Shown: in pieces, positions 7,304 through 14,380 of the stretch
Position numbering within the stretch: position 1 is the first letter of the stretch
How the letters are laid out: the number at the start of each line of letters is the position of its first letter
Assembly (NCBI GenBank): GCA_027073795.1
Contig: JALTEW010000330.1
Coordinates: 1-19,591 of the forward strand
Direction of reading: 5' to 3'
Origin: a bacterium
Lineage (GTDB): Bacteria > Desulfobacterota > S145-22
Length of the DNA stretch: 19,591 nucleotides
Position numbers and translations under genes: made by a program
Notes under the pieces: model-generated
What the model saw: the letters and a program-made list of their open reading frames with translations, nothing else
What the model was told of the DNA's origin: nothing
Databases searched by the model: none

Positions 7304-8052
7304 CCAAACGGATTATCCCCTGCCTCGATGTCAGGGATGGACAGGTGGTGAAAGGTGTCAATTTTGTCAATCTCATCGAAGCGGGTGATCCTATCCAACA
7401 TGCCAGATACTATGACGAAGAGGGCGCCGATGAACTGACTTATCTGGACATCACCGCGTCACACGAGGGCCGCGATATTTTCTATAACGTGGTAAGCCGT
7501 ACGGCTGAGGCCGTTTTCATGCCCCTCACCGTGGGGGGAGGCATTCGCTCTATCGATGATATTCGGAAGCTTCTCCTGGCGGGTGCCGATAAAGTTTCCA
7601 TCAACACCGCCGCCGTGGCCAATCCAGCTCTGGTGGCGGAGGCCTCAAGGAAATTTGGCAGCCAGTGCATCGTGGTGGCGGTCGATGCCAAATGGATGGG
7701 GAACCACTATGAAGTCTTTACGTATGGAGGCAGAAATCCCACGGGTATCGAGGCCATTGGCTGGTGTAAAAAGATGGCTGATCTGGGAGCGGGAGAAATC
7801 CTCCTAACCAGTATGGACAGGGATGGCACACAGAACGGATATGACCTCACCCTCACCCGCCAGGTCGTGGATGCCGTTCCCATCCCGGTAATCGCCTCCG
7901 GAGGCGTCGGTACCCTCGAACACCTTTACGAGGGTGTTGCAGAGGGTGGTGCCGATGCTGTCCTGGCCGCCTCCATCTTCCACTTTAGAACCCACTCCAT
8001 CCGTGAAGCCAAAACATACCTGAGAGACCGCGGGATCCCCGTCCGAATGTAG
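7297..8052 (+). CDS. hisF: Imidazole glycerol phosphate synthase, cyclase subunit HisF
   Basis: HisF combines PRFAR with ammonia from HisH to give IGP and AICAR. The 251-residue barrel starts MLAKRIIPCLDVRDG with catalytic Asp11, and the second catalytic Asp is residue 130 in CIVVAVDAKW. Phosphate-binding segments MPLTVGGGIRS and VIASGGVGTLEH repeat the half-barrel symmetry shared with HisA. The ATG overlaps hisA by seven bases, and TTGGAGG at 7283-7289 serves as ribosome site. The frame ends HSIREAKTYLRDRGIPVRM, a normal HisF C-terminus. This is the last + strand gene of the long operon. hisI/hisE do not follow; the next gene is on the opposite strand after 97 bases in which I see no convincing terminator hairpin. 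Confidence 0.97.
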   Translation: MLAKRIIPCLDVRDGQVVKGVNFVNLIEAGDPIQHARYYDEEGADELTYLDITASHEGRDIFYNVVSRTAEAVFMPLTVGGGIRSIDDIRKLLLAGADKVSINTAAVANPALVAEASRKFGSQCIVVAVDAKWMGNHYEVFTYGGRNPTGIEAIGWCKKMADLGAGEILLTSMDRDGTQNGYDLTLTRQVVDAVPIPVIASGGVGTLEHLYEGVAEGGADAVLAASIFHFRTHSIREAKTYLRDRGIPVRM

Positions 8053-8149
8053 TGATCTGTCCATTTTAACAGGCTCCCCGGCATCTTCACCCACTACCAA
8101 CCCCCTCATGAACCTGAATCACAACCGGAGGCATCCTGTCTGCATCTTC

Positions 8150-8602
8150 TTACTTCTCTGGAACAGGCCAATCTCCAGGTTCGAGGAGGATTCGCGCGAA
8201 TGTACAGGCTGTTCCTCTTTCTTCCCTGTATTTAGGCACAACCATTTCCGCCCCTTCTCCCCACGCTGTCCCGTAGCTTAAAAGGGGATAAAACACCTCA
8301 AGATCCCAAACGGGGTTAGACCCTCTTTCTCTCAGTTCCTTGTATGTATTAAGCACTTCCGGAAACTTGTACATGACAAACCACTGGACTCTGTGACCAA
8401 CCGGGATATCCGGGTTCTGTTCAAGCCAGAGATGAATCCCCTGCTCCCCCGCGATACGTTCAGCCTCCCGATAAATCAGGTCATAATCCTCCGGGTAGAA
8501 GGGGGGCGAAAAGGCCAGTTTTTTACATTCGTTGGTTACACACTCGGCGAAAGCCGTCATCATTCCGAGTATAAATGCCTTTCTGTCAATATCACGTTCC
8601 AT
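8150..8602 (-). CDS. Small unrecognised cytoplasmic protein at the end of the liv operon
   Basis: A 150-residue protein I do not recognise. It lies 15 bases after livF, and the ATG at 8602 is preceded by GGGAG with eight bases between, so translation as the last gene of the transporter operon is well supported; a GTG one codon earlier is the alternative. There is no signal peptide or membrane segment. It is rich in aromatic and acidic residues, with helical stretches (RKAFILGMMTAFAECVTNECKKL, YDLIYREAERIAGEQG) followed by a Trp/Tyr/Pro-rich second half (HRVQWFVMYKFPEVL, NPVWDLEVFYPLLSYGTAWGEG). Three cysteines show no metal-motif spacing. The position suggests an accessory role linked to the imported substrate, but nothing in the sequence states the function. 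Confidence 0.75.
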   Translation of the reverse strand: MERDIDRKAFILGMMTAFAECVTNECKKLAFSPPFYPEDYDLIYREAERIAGEQGIHLWLEQNPDIPVGHRVQWFVMYKFPEVLNTYKELRERGSNPVWDLEVFYPLLSYGTAWGEGAEMVVPKYREERGTACTFARILLEPGDWPVPEK

Positions 8603-8617
8603 CACATGCTCCCATGA

Positions 8618-9355
8618 TTAAAAATCCTCTTCGTTTCCACCCAGGTATGCCTCCCGCATCTGCTCATTCGCCAGGAGTCTCTCCGCAGAATCTGCCAATA
8701 CGATAGATCCAGTCTGCAGGACATACCCCCTGTCCGCAATCGACAGTGCCATATTAGCATTCTGCTCTACCATGAATATGGTGGTTCCCTGTTCATTGAC
8801 CTTTTGAATGATCTCAAACTGCTGATCCACCAGCATGGGAGAAAGTCCCATCGAAGGTTCGTCCATCAGCAGAATCTCCGGTTTCGAAATAAGGGCGCGT
8901 CCCATGGCTAACATCTGTTGTTCGCCACCGCTTAAGGTCATCCCCATCTGGTTGGCTCTTTTCCTCAAAATAGGAAAAAGAGCAAAGATTTTTTCAATAT
9001 CCCTTTTTATTTCTTCCTTGTCCTCTCTCAGATAGGCGCCCAGTTCAAGATTCTCGAGCACTGTCATCCTGGGAAAGATACGCCGATTTTCAGGCACGAT
9101 AGCAACACCCTTGGAGATGATATATTTAGACGGCCTGCCATCAATCCTTTCTCCCTTAAGCCATATTTCTCCCCCTTTTATCTTGCAAACACCCAGAATA
9201 GTTTTCAGCGTTGTCGACTTTCCAGAGGCATTGCCCCCCAAAAGGCAAACCAGTTCACCCCTGTAAACCTCAAAATCTATGTCGTAAAGGACCTGGATGC
9301 TGCCATAGAAGGCATTTATATGCTTAAATCGTAAAACTGGAGCGTTTTTTTCCAT
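8618..9355 (-). CDS. livF: Branched-chain amino acid-type ABC transporter ATPase LivF
   Basis: One of the two ATPase subunits that power a HAAT-family importer at the cytoplasmic face of the inner membrane. The 245-residue protein has the LivF layout: Walker A GGNASGKST (Gly40 to Thr48), the VPENRRIFPRMTVLENL block around the Q-loop that typifies LivF, the signature LSGGEQQMLAMGRAL from residue 141, Walker B ILLMDEPSMGLSP with Asp165-Glu166, and FMVEQNA holding the switch region. Walker A is slightly unusual, as LivF normally reads GANGAGKT. The start overlaps the upstream LivM-LivG fusion gene by 32 bases, a longer overlap than usual, and the ribosome site is weak, so coupled translation is likely. 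Specificity comes from the binding protein, not from this subunit. Confidence 0.95.
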   Translation of the reverse strand: MEKNAPVLRFKHINAFYGSIQVLYDIDFEVYRGELVCLLGGNASGKSTTLKTILGVCKIKGGEIWLKGERIDGRPSKYIISKGVAIVPENRRIFPRMTVLENLELGAYLREDKEEIKRDIEKIFALFPILRKRANQMGMTLSGGEQQMLAMGRALISKPEILLMDEPSMGLSPMLVDQQFEIIQKVNEQGTTIFMVEQNANMALSIADRGYVLQTGSIVLADSAERLLANEQMREAYLGGNEEDF

Positions 9356-11213
9356 CTTTCTTTCGTCCTAAATATGCCTCTATTACGTGTTTGTTCGACG
9401 CTACGTCCTCATAGCTTCCTTCAGCAACCTTTTCTCCATAATCCAGCGCAATCACCCGATCCGAAATCTTCCTTACAACATTTAATTTGTGCTCAATCAA
9501 CAAGATTGTGTATCCGTAGGTATCCCTCAGGTACTTGACAAACGCCGTGATTTCCTTTGTTTCCTGCGGGTTCATCCCCGCTGATGGCTCATCCAGAAGA
9601 AGCAAACGTGCGTCTGTCATGAGGGTTCGCGCAATTTCAAGCCTTCGTCGGTTGGCATACGACAAAAAAATGGCCTGCTGGTTAAACCGGTACCCTGTCA
9701 GGCGGGCGCCAAAAAGACCCAGTACTTCTTTTGCCTTTTCTTCTGTTTCTCTTTCCTCTCTTCTATGCTTCTTCAAATGGAATAAGATAGAGATTGGCCC
9801 GGCGCTTGTACGGCAAAATCTCCCGACCCTTGCGTTGTCCATAACCGTCATTTTACTGAACAGCCTAAGATTTTGAAATGTACGTGTAATTCCCATGGAA
9901 ACAATTTTGTGAGGTCTCAAGCCAGATATTTCCCGTCCATCGAAAATTATCATTCCTTTCGTTGGCCTGTATATCCCCGAAATAAGGTTAAACAACGTGG
10001 TCTTTCCCGCGCCGTTAGGGCCGATGATACTTAAAATCTCCCTTTCATGAACAACCAGGCTCAGGTTGTTCAGGGCTCTGACACCGCCGAAATCCTGGAT
10101 TATATCCTTTGCTTCAAGGATAATCCCGTCTGTTTTGGAATAAACCTGTTCCTTCTTTTCCGGGATTTGAGCAACCTCACTTTCGCCGTAATAAAGGTCC
10201 GTAGAGGTTTTCAAATGTCCTGATTCATCCTTGTCAGGGCGTTTCTTTTCCTTGGTCAAAAAGCCTATTCCACCCAGAAGGCCCTGCGGGCGAAGCGCCA
10301 TGAGTACAATCAAAATCAGGCCATAGAACATCATCCGATAGGCGCCATATTCCCTTAAAAACTCCGGGAGGATGGAGAGAAGAACGGCTCCAGCGATCAC
10401 GCCGGGGATATTCCCAAGCCCACCCAGAATGACCATGCAATACACAATGACAAGCTGAGGGAAATCAAAGTTATTGGGAAAAACGGAATCCTGCACAGAC
10501 GCAGAAAGGACACCCGCCGCCCCCGCGATAAAGGCCCCGATGGCAAAGGCCATAAGTTTCATTTTTGTCGTGTTCACGCCAAGCGCTTCGGCAGCAAGCT
10601 CGTCCTCCCTTAATGCTTCCCAACCCCGGCCATACCGGGACTTCTTAAGCCTGTAGGCGCTAAACGTTGCGATGAAAGCAAATATCCATACAAGATAGGA
10701 ATATCCAATGGGCGAACTTACCTTCAAACCAAAGATATTAATCGGGTCAAACCCGTAAATGCCATTTACGCCTCCTGTTATATTGATTGGTGTGTCAAGG
10801 TTCAGGAGCAAGAGCTTGAAAATCTCAGCAAAGGCAAGGGTCACGATGGCAAGATAATCTCCCTTGAGCCTCAGGCTTGTGGAGCCAAGGGCAAACCCGA
10901 TCCCCATGGTGAAAATTGCGGCGACGGGCAATACAATGAGGAAGGGAAGATGAATCCCAAACTGGTTCGAGGACAAAAGGGCAAAGGTATATCCCCCTAT
11001 CCCGAAGAATGCTACATAGGATAAATCAAAAAGGCCCGCGAACCCCGCCACAACATTCAATCCCAGGGAAAGCATTACCCACAAGCCAGTGACGGTGTAA
11101 ATGCGCAGCCAGTACTCATTTGGCATAATATGGGGCAGGGAAACGAAAACAAGGATAGCCGCAATATACGCGCCTATCCTGGCTTTCCTGTTTGGGCCGA
11201 GAGCTATCTGCAT
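9324..11213 (-). CDS. livM/livG: LivM-LivG fusion: ABC importer permease plus ATPase
   Basis: A single 629-residue frame joins two usually separate HAAT subunits. Residues 1 to about 320 are a LivM permease with a series of hydrophobic segments and the coupling region GRGWEALREDELAAEALGVN, ending in the typical LMALRPQGLLG. A charged, low-hydrophobicity linker spans about 325-373. The LivG ATPase follows: Walker A GPNGAGKTT (398-406), Q-loop Gln447 in TRTFQNLRLF, Walker B LLLLDEPSAGMNP (Asp541, Glu542) and the switch histidine in LLIEHKLNVV. The signature reads LSYANRRRLEIA, with Ala520 where LivG has Gly. The ATG abuts the livH stop (TAAATG), so the transporter has one fused half and one LivH-LivF half. 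Fused LivM-LivG proteins are known, so this is unusual rather than new. Confidence 0.95.
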   Translation of the reverse strand: MQIALGPNRKARIGAYIAAILVFVSLPHIMPNEYWLRIYTVTGLWVMLSLGLNVVAGFAGLFDLSYVAFFGIGGYTFALLSSNQFGIHLPFLIVLPVAAIFTMGIGFALGSTSLRLKGDYLAIVTLAFAEIFKLLLLNLDTPINITGGVNGIYGFDPINIFGLKVSSPIGYSYLVWIFAFIATFSAYRLKKSRYGRGWEALREDELAAEALGVNTTKMKLMAFAIGAFIAGAAGVLSASVQDSVFPNNFDFPQLVIVYCMVILGGLGNIPGVIAGAVLLSILPEFLREYGAYRMMFYGLILIVLMALRPQGLLGGIGFLTKEKKRPDKDESGHLKTSTDLYYGESEVAQIPEKKEQVYSKTDGIILEAKDIIQDFGGVRALNNLSLVVHEREILSIIGPNGAGKTTLFNLISGIYRPTKGMIIFDGREISGLRPHKIVSMGITRTFQNLRLFSKMTVMDNARVGRFCRTSAGPISILFHLKKHRREERETEEKAKEVLGLFGARLTGYRFNQQAIFLSYANRRRLEIARTLMTDARLLLLDEPSAGMNPQETKEITAFVKYLRDTYGYTILLIEHKLNVVRKISDRVIALDYGEKVAEGSYEDVASNKHVIEAYLGRKKDGKKRSSFTI

Positions 11214-12146
11214 TTAGACCTTTTCCGGAATCTTTTCCCCCATGAGACCGGAGGGTTTAACAATGAGGACAATAACTAAAATGGCGAATGCCACGACATC
11301 CTTGTATTCGGATGGCAAGAAAGTCACAGCCAGGGACTCGGAAAGACCAAGCAGTATGCCCCCCAGCATAGCACCGGAAATACTGCCTATTCCTCCCAGA
11401 ACAGCCGCCGTAAAACCCTTGAGCCCCGCCTGAAACCCCACGTAATAATCCACCTGAGTAAACAAAAGTCCCACAAGAACCCCTGCAGCACCGCCAAGAG
11501 CCGAACCGATAATAAAAACGAGGACAATAATACGGTCCACGTCTATCCCGAGAAACGTAGCCATTTCCAAATCCTGCGCGGTTGCTCTCATGGCCTTCCC
11601 CGCCTTTGTCTTTTTGATCATGATGGTTAACAGCCCCATAAGCAGGAAGGTCAGCACAATAACCAGTATGCGCATGAAAGAAACCACAACTGGCCCCAAA
11701 TGAATTGTCTGCAGGCCTTTTGGAATCAGGGATGAAACGTAAAAGGTGCGTGCCTTTGCTCCCTGATAATTCAGCACAAAATTCTGCAGAAAAATGGAAA
11801 CACCCAATGCGCTCAGGAGAAGGTTGATCCTCGGCGCATTGCGCAAAGGACGATAGGCAAATCTCTCCGTCAGCACGCCGATAAAGGCCGACATCCCCAT
11901 GGCAATAATAATCATCAGGCAGATAACCAGGGCGGAGTTCATAACGATCTGGTGATTCCTGCTTAAGAGGTGCAGAACCCACCAGCCGGTAAACCCGCCG
12001 ATCATGTAGATTTCGCCATGTGCGAAATTCAACATCCCGAGGATGCCGTAAACCATGGTGTAACCGATGGCAATGAGGGCGTAGACACCCCCCAGCGTCA
12101 ATCCGTTGATAAGCTGTTGAGGTAGTTCCTGGCTGAAAACGTGCAT
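11214..12146 (-). CDS. livH: Branched-chain amino acid-type ABC transporter permease LivH
   Basis: An inner-membrane permease of the HAAT importer. With the ATG at 12146 it has 310 residues, normal for LivH. The N-terminal QQLINGLTLGGVYALIAIGYTMVYGILGMLNFAHGEIYM is the family's most conserved region. The remaining sequence is mostly hydrophobic segments, with a coupling loop KAMRATAQDLEMATFLGIDVDRI and a C-terminal LIVKPSGLMG. An in-frame GTG six bases upstream would also open the frame, but AGGGA sits only two bases from it and at a better eight bases from the ATG. The gene is separated from the binding-protein gene by 66 bases containing a terminator-like hairpin, and abuts the next gene with no gap. 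Confidence 0.96.
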   Translation of the reverse strand: MHVFSQELPQQLINGLTLGGVYALIAIGYTMVYGILGMLNFAHGEIYMIGGFTGWWVLHLLSRNHQIVMNSALVICLMIIIAMGMSAFIGVLTERFAYRPLRNAPRINLLLSALGVSIFLQNFVLNYQGAKARTFYVSSLIPKGLQTIHLGPVVVSFMRILVIVLTFLLMGLLTIMIKKTKAGKAMRATAQDLEMATFLGIDVDRIIVLVFIIGSALGGAAGVLVGLLFTQVDYYVGFQAGLKGFTAAVLGGIGSISGAMLGGILLGLSESLAVTFLPSEYKDVVAFAILVIVLIVKPSGLMGEKIPEKV

Positions 12147-12162
12147 GGGCACTTTCCCTGGT

Positions 12163-12198
12163 AAGAAAAGGGCCCTAACCTTTTGATGGCCAGGGCCC
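12163..12198 (-). terminator. Intra-operon (attenuating) terminator between binding protein and livH
   Basis: On the - strand the 11-base arm GGGCCCTGGCC (12198-12188) pairs with GGTTAGGGCCC (12180-12170). Nine pairs are Watson-Crick and two are G-U. The loop is the seven bases ATCAAAA. A T-rich run, TTTTCTT, follows at 12169-12163. It begins 15 bases after the binding-protein stop and ends 16 bases before the livH start. Partial termination here would leave the binding protein in excess over the membrane subunits, as is common for ABC importers. Read-through must occur if livH has no promoter of its own; I saw none. Confidence 0.82.
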
Positions 12199-12212
12199 GG
12201 ATCGCAGTCTCT

Positions 12213-13406
12213 TTATTTGCCTGTCATAACGGCTACCTGTTTAAAATCCTTCCCAACGACTTTGAAGAAATAAGTCGCTCCACCTTCCAGGTCTCCCTTT
12301 GCATTAAACGTGATGGGGAAACCCAGGATCCCTTTATAATTCTTCACTTTGTGCAATTCCTGAACAACTTCCTTCCGGGTTATTTTGCCGTCGGCAGCTG
12401 CTTTACTGATGGCGGACAGCATAATGTTCATCGCCTCATACGCAGGGGGTCCAAAACCGCTTATCGTTCCGTATTTTTTTTCGAACTTCTTTACATAATT
12501 TGCTGCCGCAGGGATGGAGTAGATGTCAGGGGCAAAATGATAGACATAGGCTCCTTCCGCCGCGCCTTCCGATGCCTCGATGAAATCTTTTTTATCCCGC
12601 GCCCCTTCCGTTCCAAGAAAGGTTGCCTTGATACCCAGTTCCTTCGCCTGTCGAACTCCTATCGCCTGGTCAGGCGCTGCCGTCGCGATAAAGAAGAGGA
12701 CATCCGGATTATATGCCTTCACCTTGGTTAAAACAGAAGAATAATCCTTGGCGCCGGCAACAATTGTTTCCTGCATGATGTTTTTGATCCCGAGCTTTTT
12801 GAGGCCCTTGATGGTTTCCTTCGCCATGTTCTCACAATAGGCAACCTTTTCATTGAGCACTGCGACCTTTTTAGCCTTGAGATAATTCTTGATAAAAAGA
12901 GCGCAATTCCATCCATGTGAATCGTTCCTGGCATTTACCCTGAAAAAATGCTTATAGCCCTGTTCGGTAAGGTTGGGCTTGGAAGCCGCCGTTGTAATGC
13001 AAGCCAGGTTCGCCGAGCCGTAAATCTTCATGGTTGCCTGGGCGATATGACTCATGGGCGGCCCAATAACCCCGTACATCAGCTTGTCGGCAACAAATTT
13101 ATGGGCAACATTAATAGCCTGAGCAGGATCCAGCGCATCGTCCCCCATAATATGTTTGATTTTAACCCCATGGATGCCACCTTTTGCGTTCCACTCATCA
13201 ACGGCAACCTGTGCCGAATTAAAGATTTCCATACATGGAGAGGCGGCATCTCCTGTAAAGGAACCCGCGTCACCCACATGAATAACCTTGATTTTTACCT
13301 TTGTAGAAGAATCCATCAAGGCACCTTTCGCACTTGCATTTGAAACCCATCCCAACAGAAGCAGGAACGCACTTAATAAAATCGTAAAACGTATCATCCT
13401 TCTCAT
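12213..13406 (-). CDS. livJ: Periplasmic substrate-binding protein, Leu/Ile/Val-type (Peripla_BP_6)
   Basis: The extracytoplasmic receptor that determines what the importer carries. The ATG at 13406 follows AAGGAGG by five bases; a TTG 15 bases upstream would lie inside that ribosome site and is rejected. The product has 397 residues. It begins with a Sec signal peptide: MRRMIR, a leucine-rich core, and an Ala-x-Ala site in SNASAKG, so cleavage is expected near residue 25. The mature protein shows the class I binding-protein pattern: VGDAGSFTGD, NSAQVAVDEWNAKGGIHG, a YGVIGPPMSHIAQA segment, YKHFFRVNARNDSHG, and AYEAMNIMLSAISKA near the end. Homologues bind amino acids, amides, aromatic acids or other carboxylates, so the ligand is not fixed by family. 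Confidence 0.93.
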   Translation of the reverse strand: MRRMIRFTILLSAFLLLLGWVSNASAKGALMDSSTKVKIKVIHVGDAGSFTGDAASPCMEIFNSAQVAVDEWNAKGGIHGVKIKHIMGDDALDPAQAINVAHKFVADKLMYGVIGPPMSHIAQATMKIYGSANLACITTAASKPNLTEQGYKHFFRVNARNDSHGWNCALFIKNYLKAKKVAVLNEKVAYCENMAKETIKGLKKLGIKNIMQETIVAGAKDYSSVLTKVKAYNPDVLFFIATAAPDQAIGVRQAKELGIKATFLGTEGARDKKDFIEASEGAAEGAYVYHFAPDIYSIPAAANYVKKFEKKYGTISGFGPPAYEAMNIMLSAISKAAADGKITRKEVVQELHKVKNYKGILGFPITFNAKGDLEGGATYFFKVVGKDFKQVAVMTGK

Positions 13407-13433
13407 TTCACCCTCCTTCAAGATTTAAAAATG

Positions 13434-13490
13434 TTTAACCGTTAAATCCTCACCCCCCTTCCCTTTTAGTTTAATTGACTTATTTGTCCA
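13434..13490 (-). promoter_or_regulatory. Candidate promoter and palindrome ahead of the binding-protein gene
   Basis: The 87-base gap between the regulator and the binding-protein gene contains, on the - strand, TGGACA (13490-13485), a 16-base spacer and TAAAAG (13468-13463), a modest sigma-70-like pair. Downstream of it lies the 13-base palindrome TTTAACCGTTAAA (13434-13446, six-base arms around one central base), where a repressor could block early transcription. The palindrome ends 27 bases before the ATG. Promoter and operator are both pattern-based guesses. If real, they would let the transporter be expressed separately from its regulator. Confidence 0.4.
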
Positions 13491-13493
13491 GCA

Positions 13494-14201
13494 TCAGGTA
13501 CCAAGTGTTTTAGAAAAGAATATTTCATGCCTTGTTTGCTCGAGCATCTTTAAGATATCCTCCTTGGCCAGTTCAAGGTGTCTATGGAGTGCTCTTTCCA
13601 TCTTCTGTTTGTCTTTCTCAATAAAAGCCTTAAAGATTTCATGATGCCCCTTCCGTGTTTTTTCAGCAAATTCAGGAATGTGAATCAGGGCGATACGGTA
13701 TTTTAAGGAATGATCACTCAAAGACTGACAGATTTGGAATAAACTCTTACTGCGGCTTGCCTTGTAAATGATCCCATGGAATTCGATATCCAGTTCCGTT
13801 AAATCTTCTGTGTGTCCCTGTTTGATTTTTTCTTCCGTCACTTTCAAATTGAGCTCCATCTGTTCAAGCTCAACAGGCGTTATCCTGTCCATGGCAAGAC
13901 CGGCCGCCAGCTTTTCTATCGCCAGCCTTGTTGTAAACAGGTCCACGATATCATAATCTGACATCTCATTAAAGATGTATCCAGACATGGGAATAGAGTA
14001 AAAAAAACCTTCTACGGCAAGCCTGTGCAAGGCCTCGCGCACCGGGGTCCTGCTGACTTTAAGTTCCTCCGCCAAAGCTGATTCAACCAGGCGGCTCCCG
14101 CCTTCGATATTTCCCGTAATAATCGCCGTGCGTAACTGTTTATAAACCCGCTCAGTTAATGTATTAAGATTTCTGTCCTGCGTGGCCCGAATAACTTTCA
14201 T
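13494..14201 (-). CDS. GntR-family transcriptional regulator, FadR/FCD subfamily
   Basis: A DNA-binding regulator that probably controls its own gene, the liv operon and the divergent oxidoreductase operon. The ATG at 14201 has AGGAAG seven bases upstream; a longer frame from 14255 runs into the putative promoter and is rejected. The 235-residue protein has an N-terminal winged helix, with the recognition segment SRTPVREALHRLAVEG from residue 50. The C-terminal domain is helical FCD: DLFTTRLAIEKLAAGLA, then Asp138 and His142 in LDIEFH, His187 in GHHEIF and His208 in RHLELA. Those four match the Asp/His set that holds a metal ion in many FCD domains, which generally sense small carboxylates. 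The actual effector is unknown. Confidence 0.93.
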   Translation of the reverse strand: MKVIRATQDRNLNTLTERVYKQLRTAIITGNIEGGSRLVESALAEELKVSRTPVREALHRLAVEGFFYSIPMSGYIFNEMSDYDIVDLFTTRLAIEKLAAGLAMDRITPVELEQMELNLKVTEEKIKQGHTEDLTELDIEFHGIIYKASRSKSLFQICQSLSDHSLKYRIALIHIPEFAEKTRKGHHEIFKAFIEKDKQKMERALHRHLELAKEDILKMLEQTRHEIFFSKTLGT

Positions 14202-14219
14202 TGAACACTTCCTATAAAT

Positions 14220-14240
14220 TTGTATCCAACTACCATACAA
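14220..14240. promoter_or_regulatory. Candidate operator: 21-base palindrome over the regulator's own promoter
   Basis: TTGTAT (14220-14225) and ATACAA (14235-14240) are perfect six-base inverted arms around a nine-base spacer. The element lies 19 bases upstream of the regulator's ATG and covers its candidate -10 element, so binding would repress the regulator. The compact TNGTNNNACNA consensus known for FadR-type regulators is not matched by this spacing, so assignment to the adjacent regulator rests on position and symmetry. A second, smaller palindrome, GTAATTAC, lies at 14278-14285. Confidence 0.45.
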
Positions 14241-14255
14241 GAGACATTTTGTCAA
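14227..14255 (-). promoter_or_regulatory. Candidate promoter of the GntR-family regulator
   Basis: On the - strand TTGACA, a perfect -35 consensus, occupies 14255-14250. A 17-base spacer leads to TAGTTG (14232-14227), preceded by TGG, an extended -10 arrangement. The -10 hexamer itself matches poorly. Transcription from here would start close to 14220, giving a short leader with AGGAAG as ribosome site. The -10 lies inside the 21-base palindrome, which suits autorepression. Confidence 0.45.
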
Positions 14256-14304
14256 TATTGTTTATAACAGAATACTTGTAATTACGTGTAAATAGGAATT
14301 GGCA

Positions 14305-14325
14305 TGAAATACTTCACTGAAATAC
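14305..14325 (+). repeat. Direct repeat TGAAATAC just upstream of the oxidoreductase promoter
   Basis: TGAAATAC occurs at 14305-14312 and again at 14318-14325, 13 bases apart start to start. The second copy ends two bases before the -35 hexamer. Tandem sites at this position could bind an activator or regulator. Two copies of an eight-base AT-rich word within 21 bases may also be chance. Confidence 0.3.
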
Positions 14326-14327
14326 AC

Positions 14328-14356
14328 TTGACATACTAAAATGTTTCTGCTAACAG
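14328..14356 (+). promoter_or_regulatory. Candidate promoter of the oxidoreductase operon
   Basis: TTGACA (14328-14333) is a perfect -35 hexamer. A 17-base spacer leads to TAACAG (14351-14356), preceded by TGC, again an extended -10. The expected start near 14363 leaves a leader of about 18 bases containing AAGGAG at 14369-14374 ahead of the ATG at 14381. The layout mirrors that of the divergent regulator promoter. The -10 hexamer is weak, which suggests dependence on an activator or a different start. Confidence 0.5.
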
Positions 14357-14380
14357 GTTTTAAGAAATAAGGAGAAAATC

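Noticed and set aside
8053..8149. Possible bidirectional terminator between hisF and the convergent small gene
   Set aside because: Only a four-base CTGT/ACAG pairing around CCATTTTA was found, with no T-tract; too weak to report.
11257..11982. Long open frame (241 codons) inside livH, same strand, other frame
   Set aside because: The translation is rich in Cys, Gly, Tyr and Arg with no membrane pattern or domain, while the livH frame encodes a textbook permease.
14202..14255. Extended N-terminus of the GntR-family regulator
   Set aside because: It would cover the candidate promoter and palindrome and adds residues outside the family domain; ATG 14201 has a proper ribosome site.
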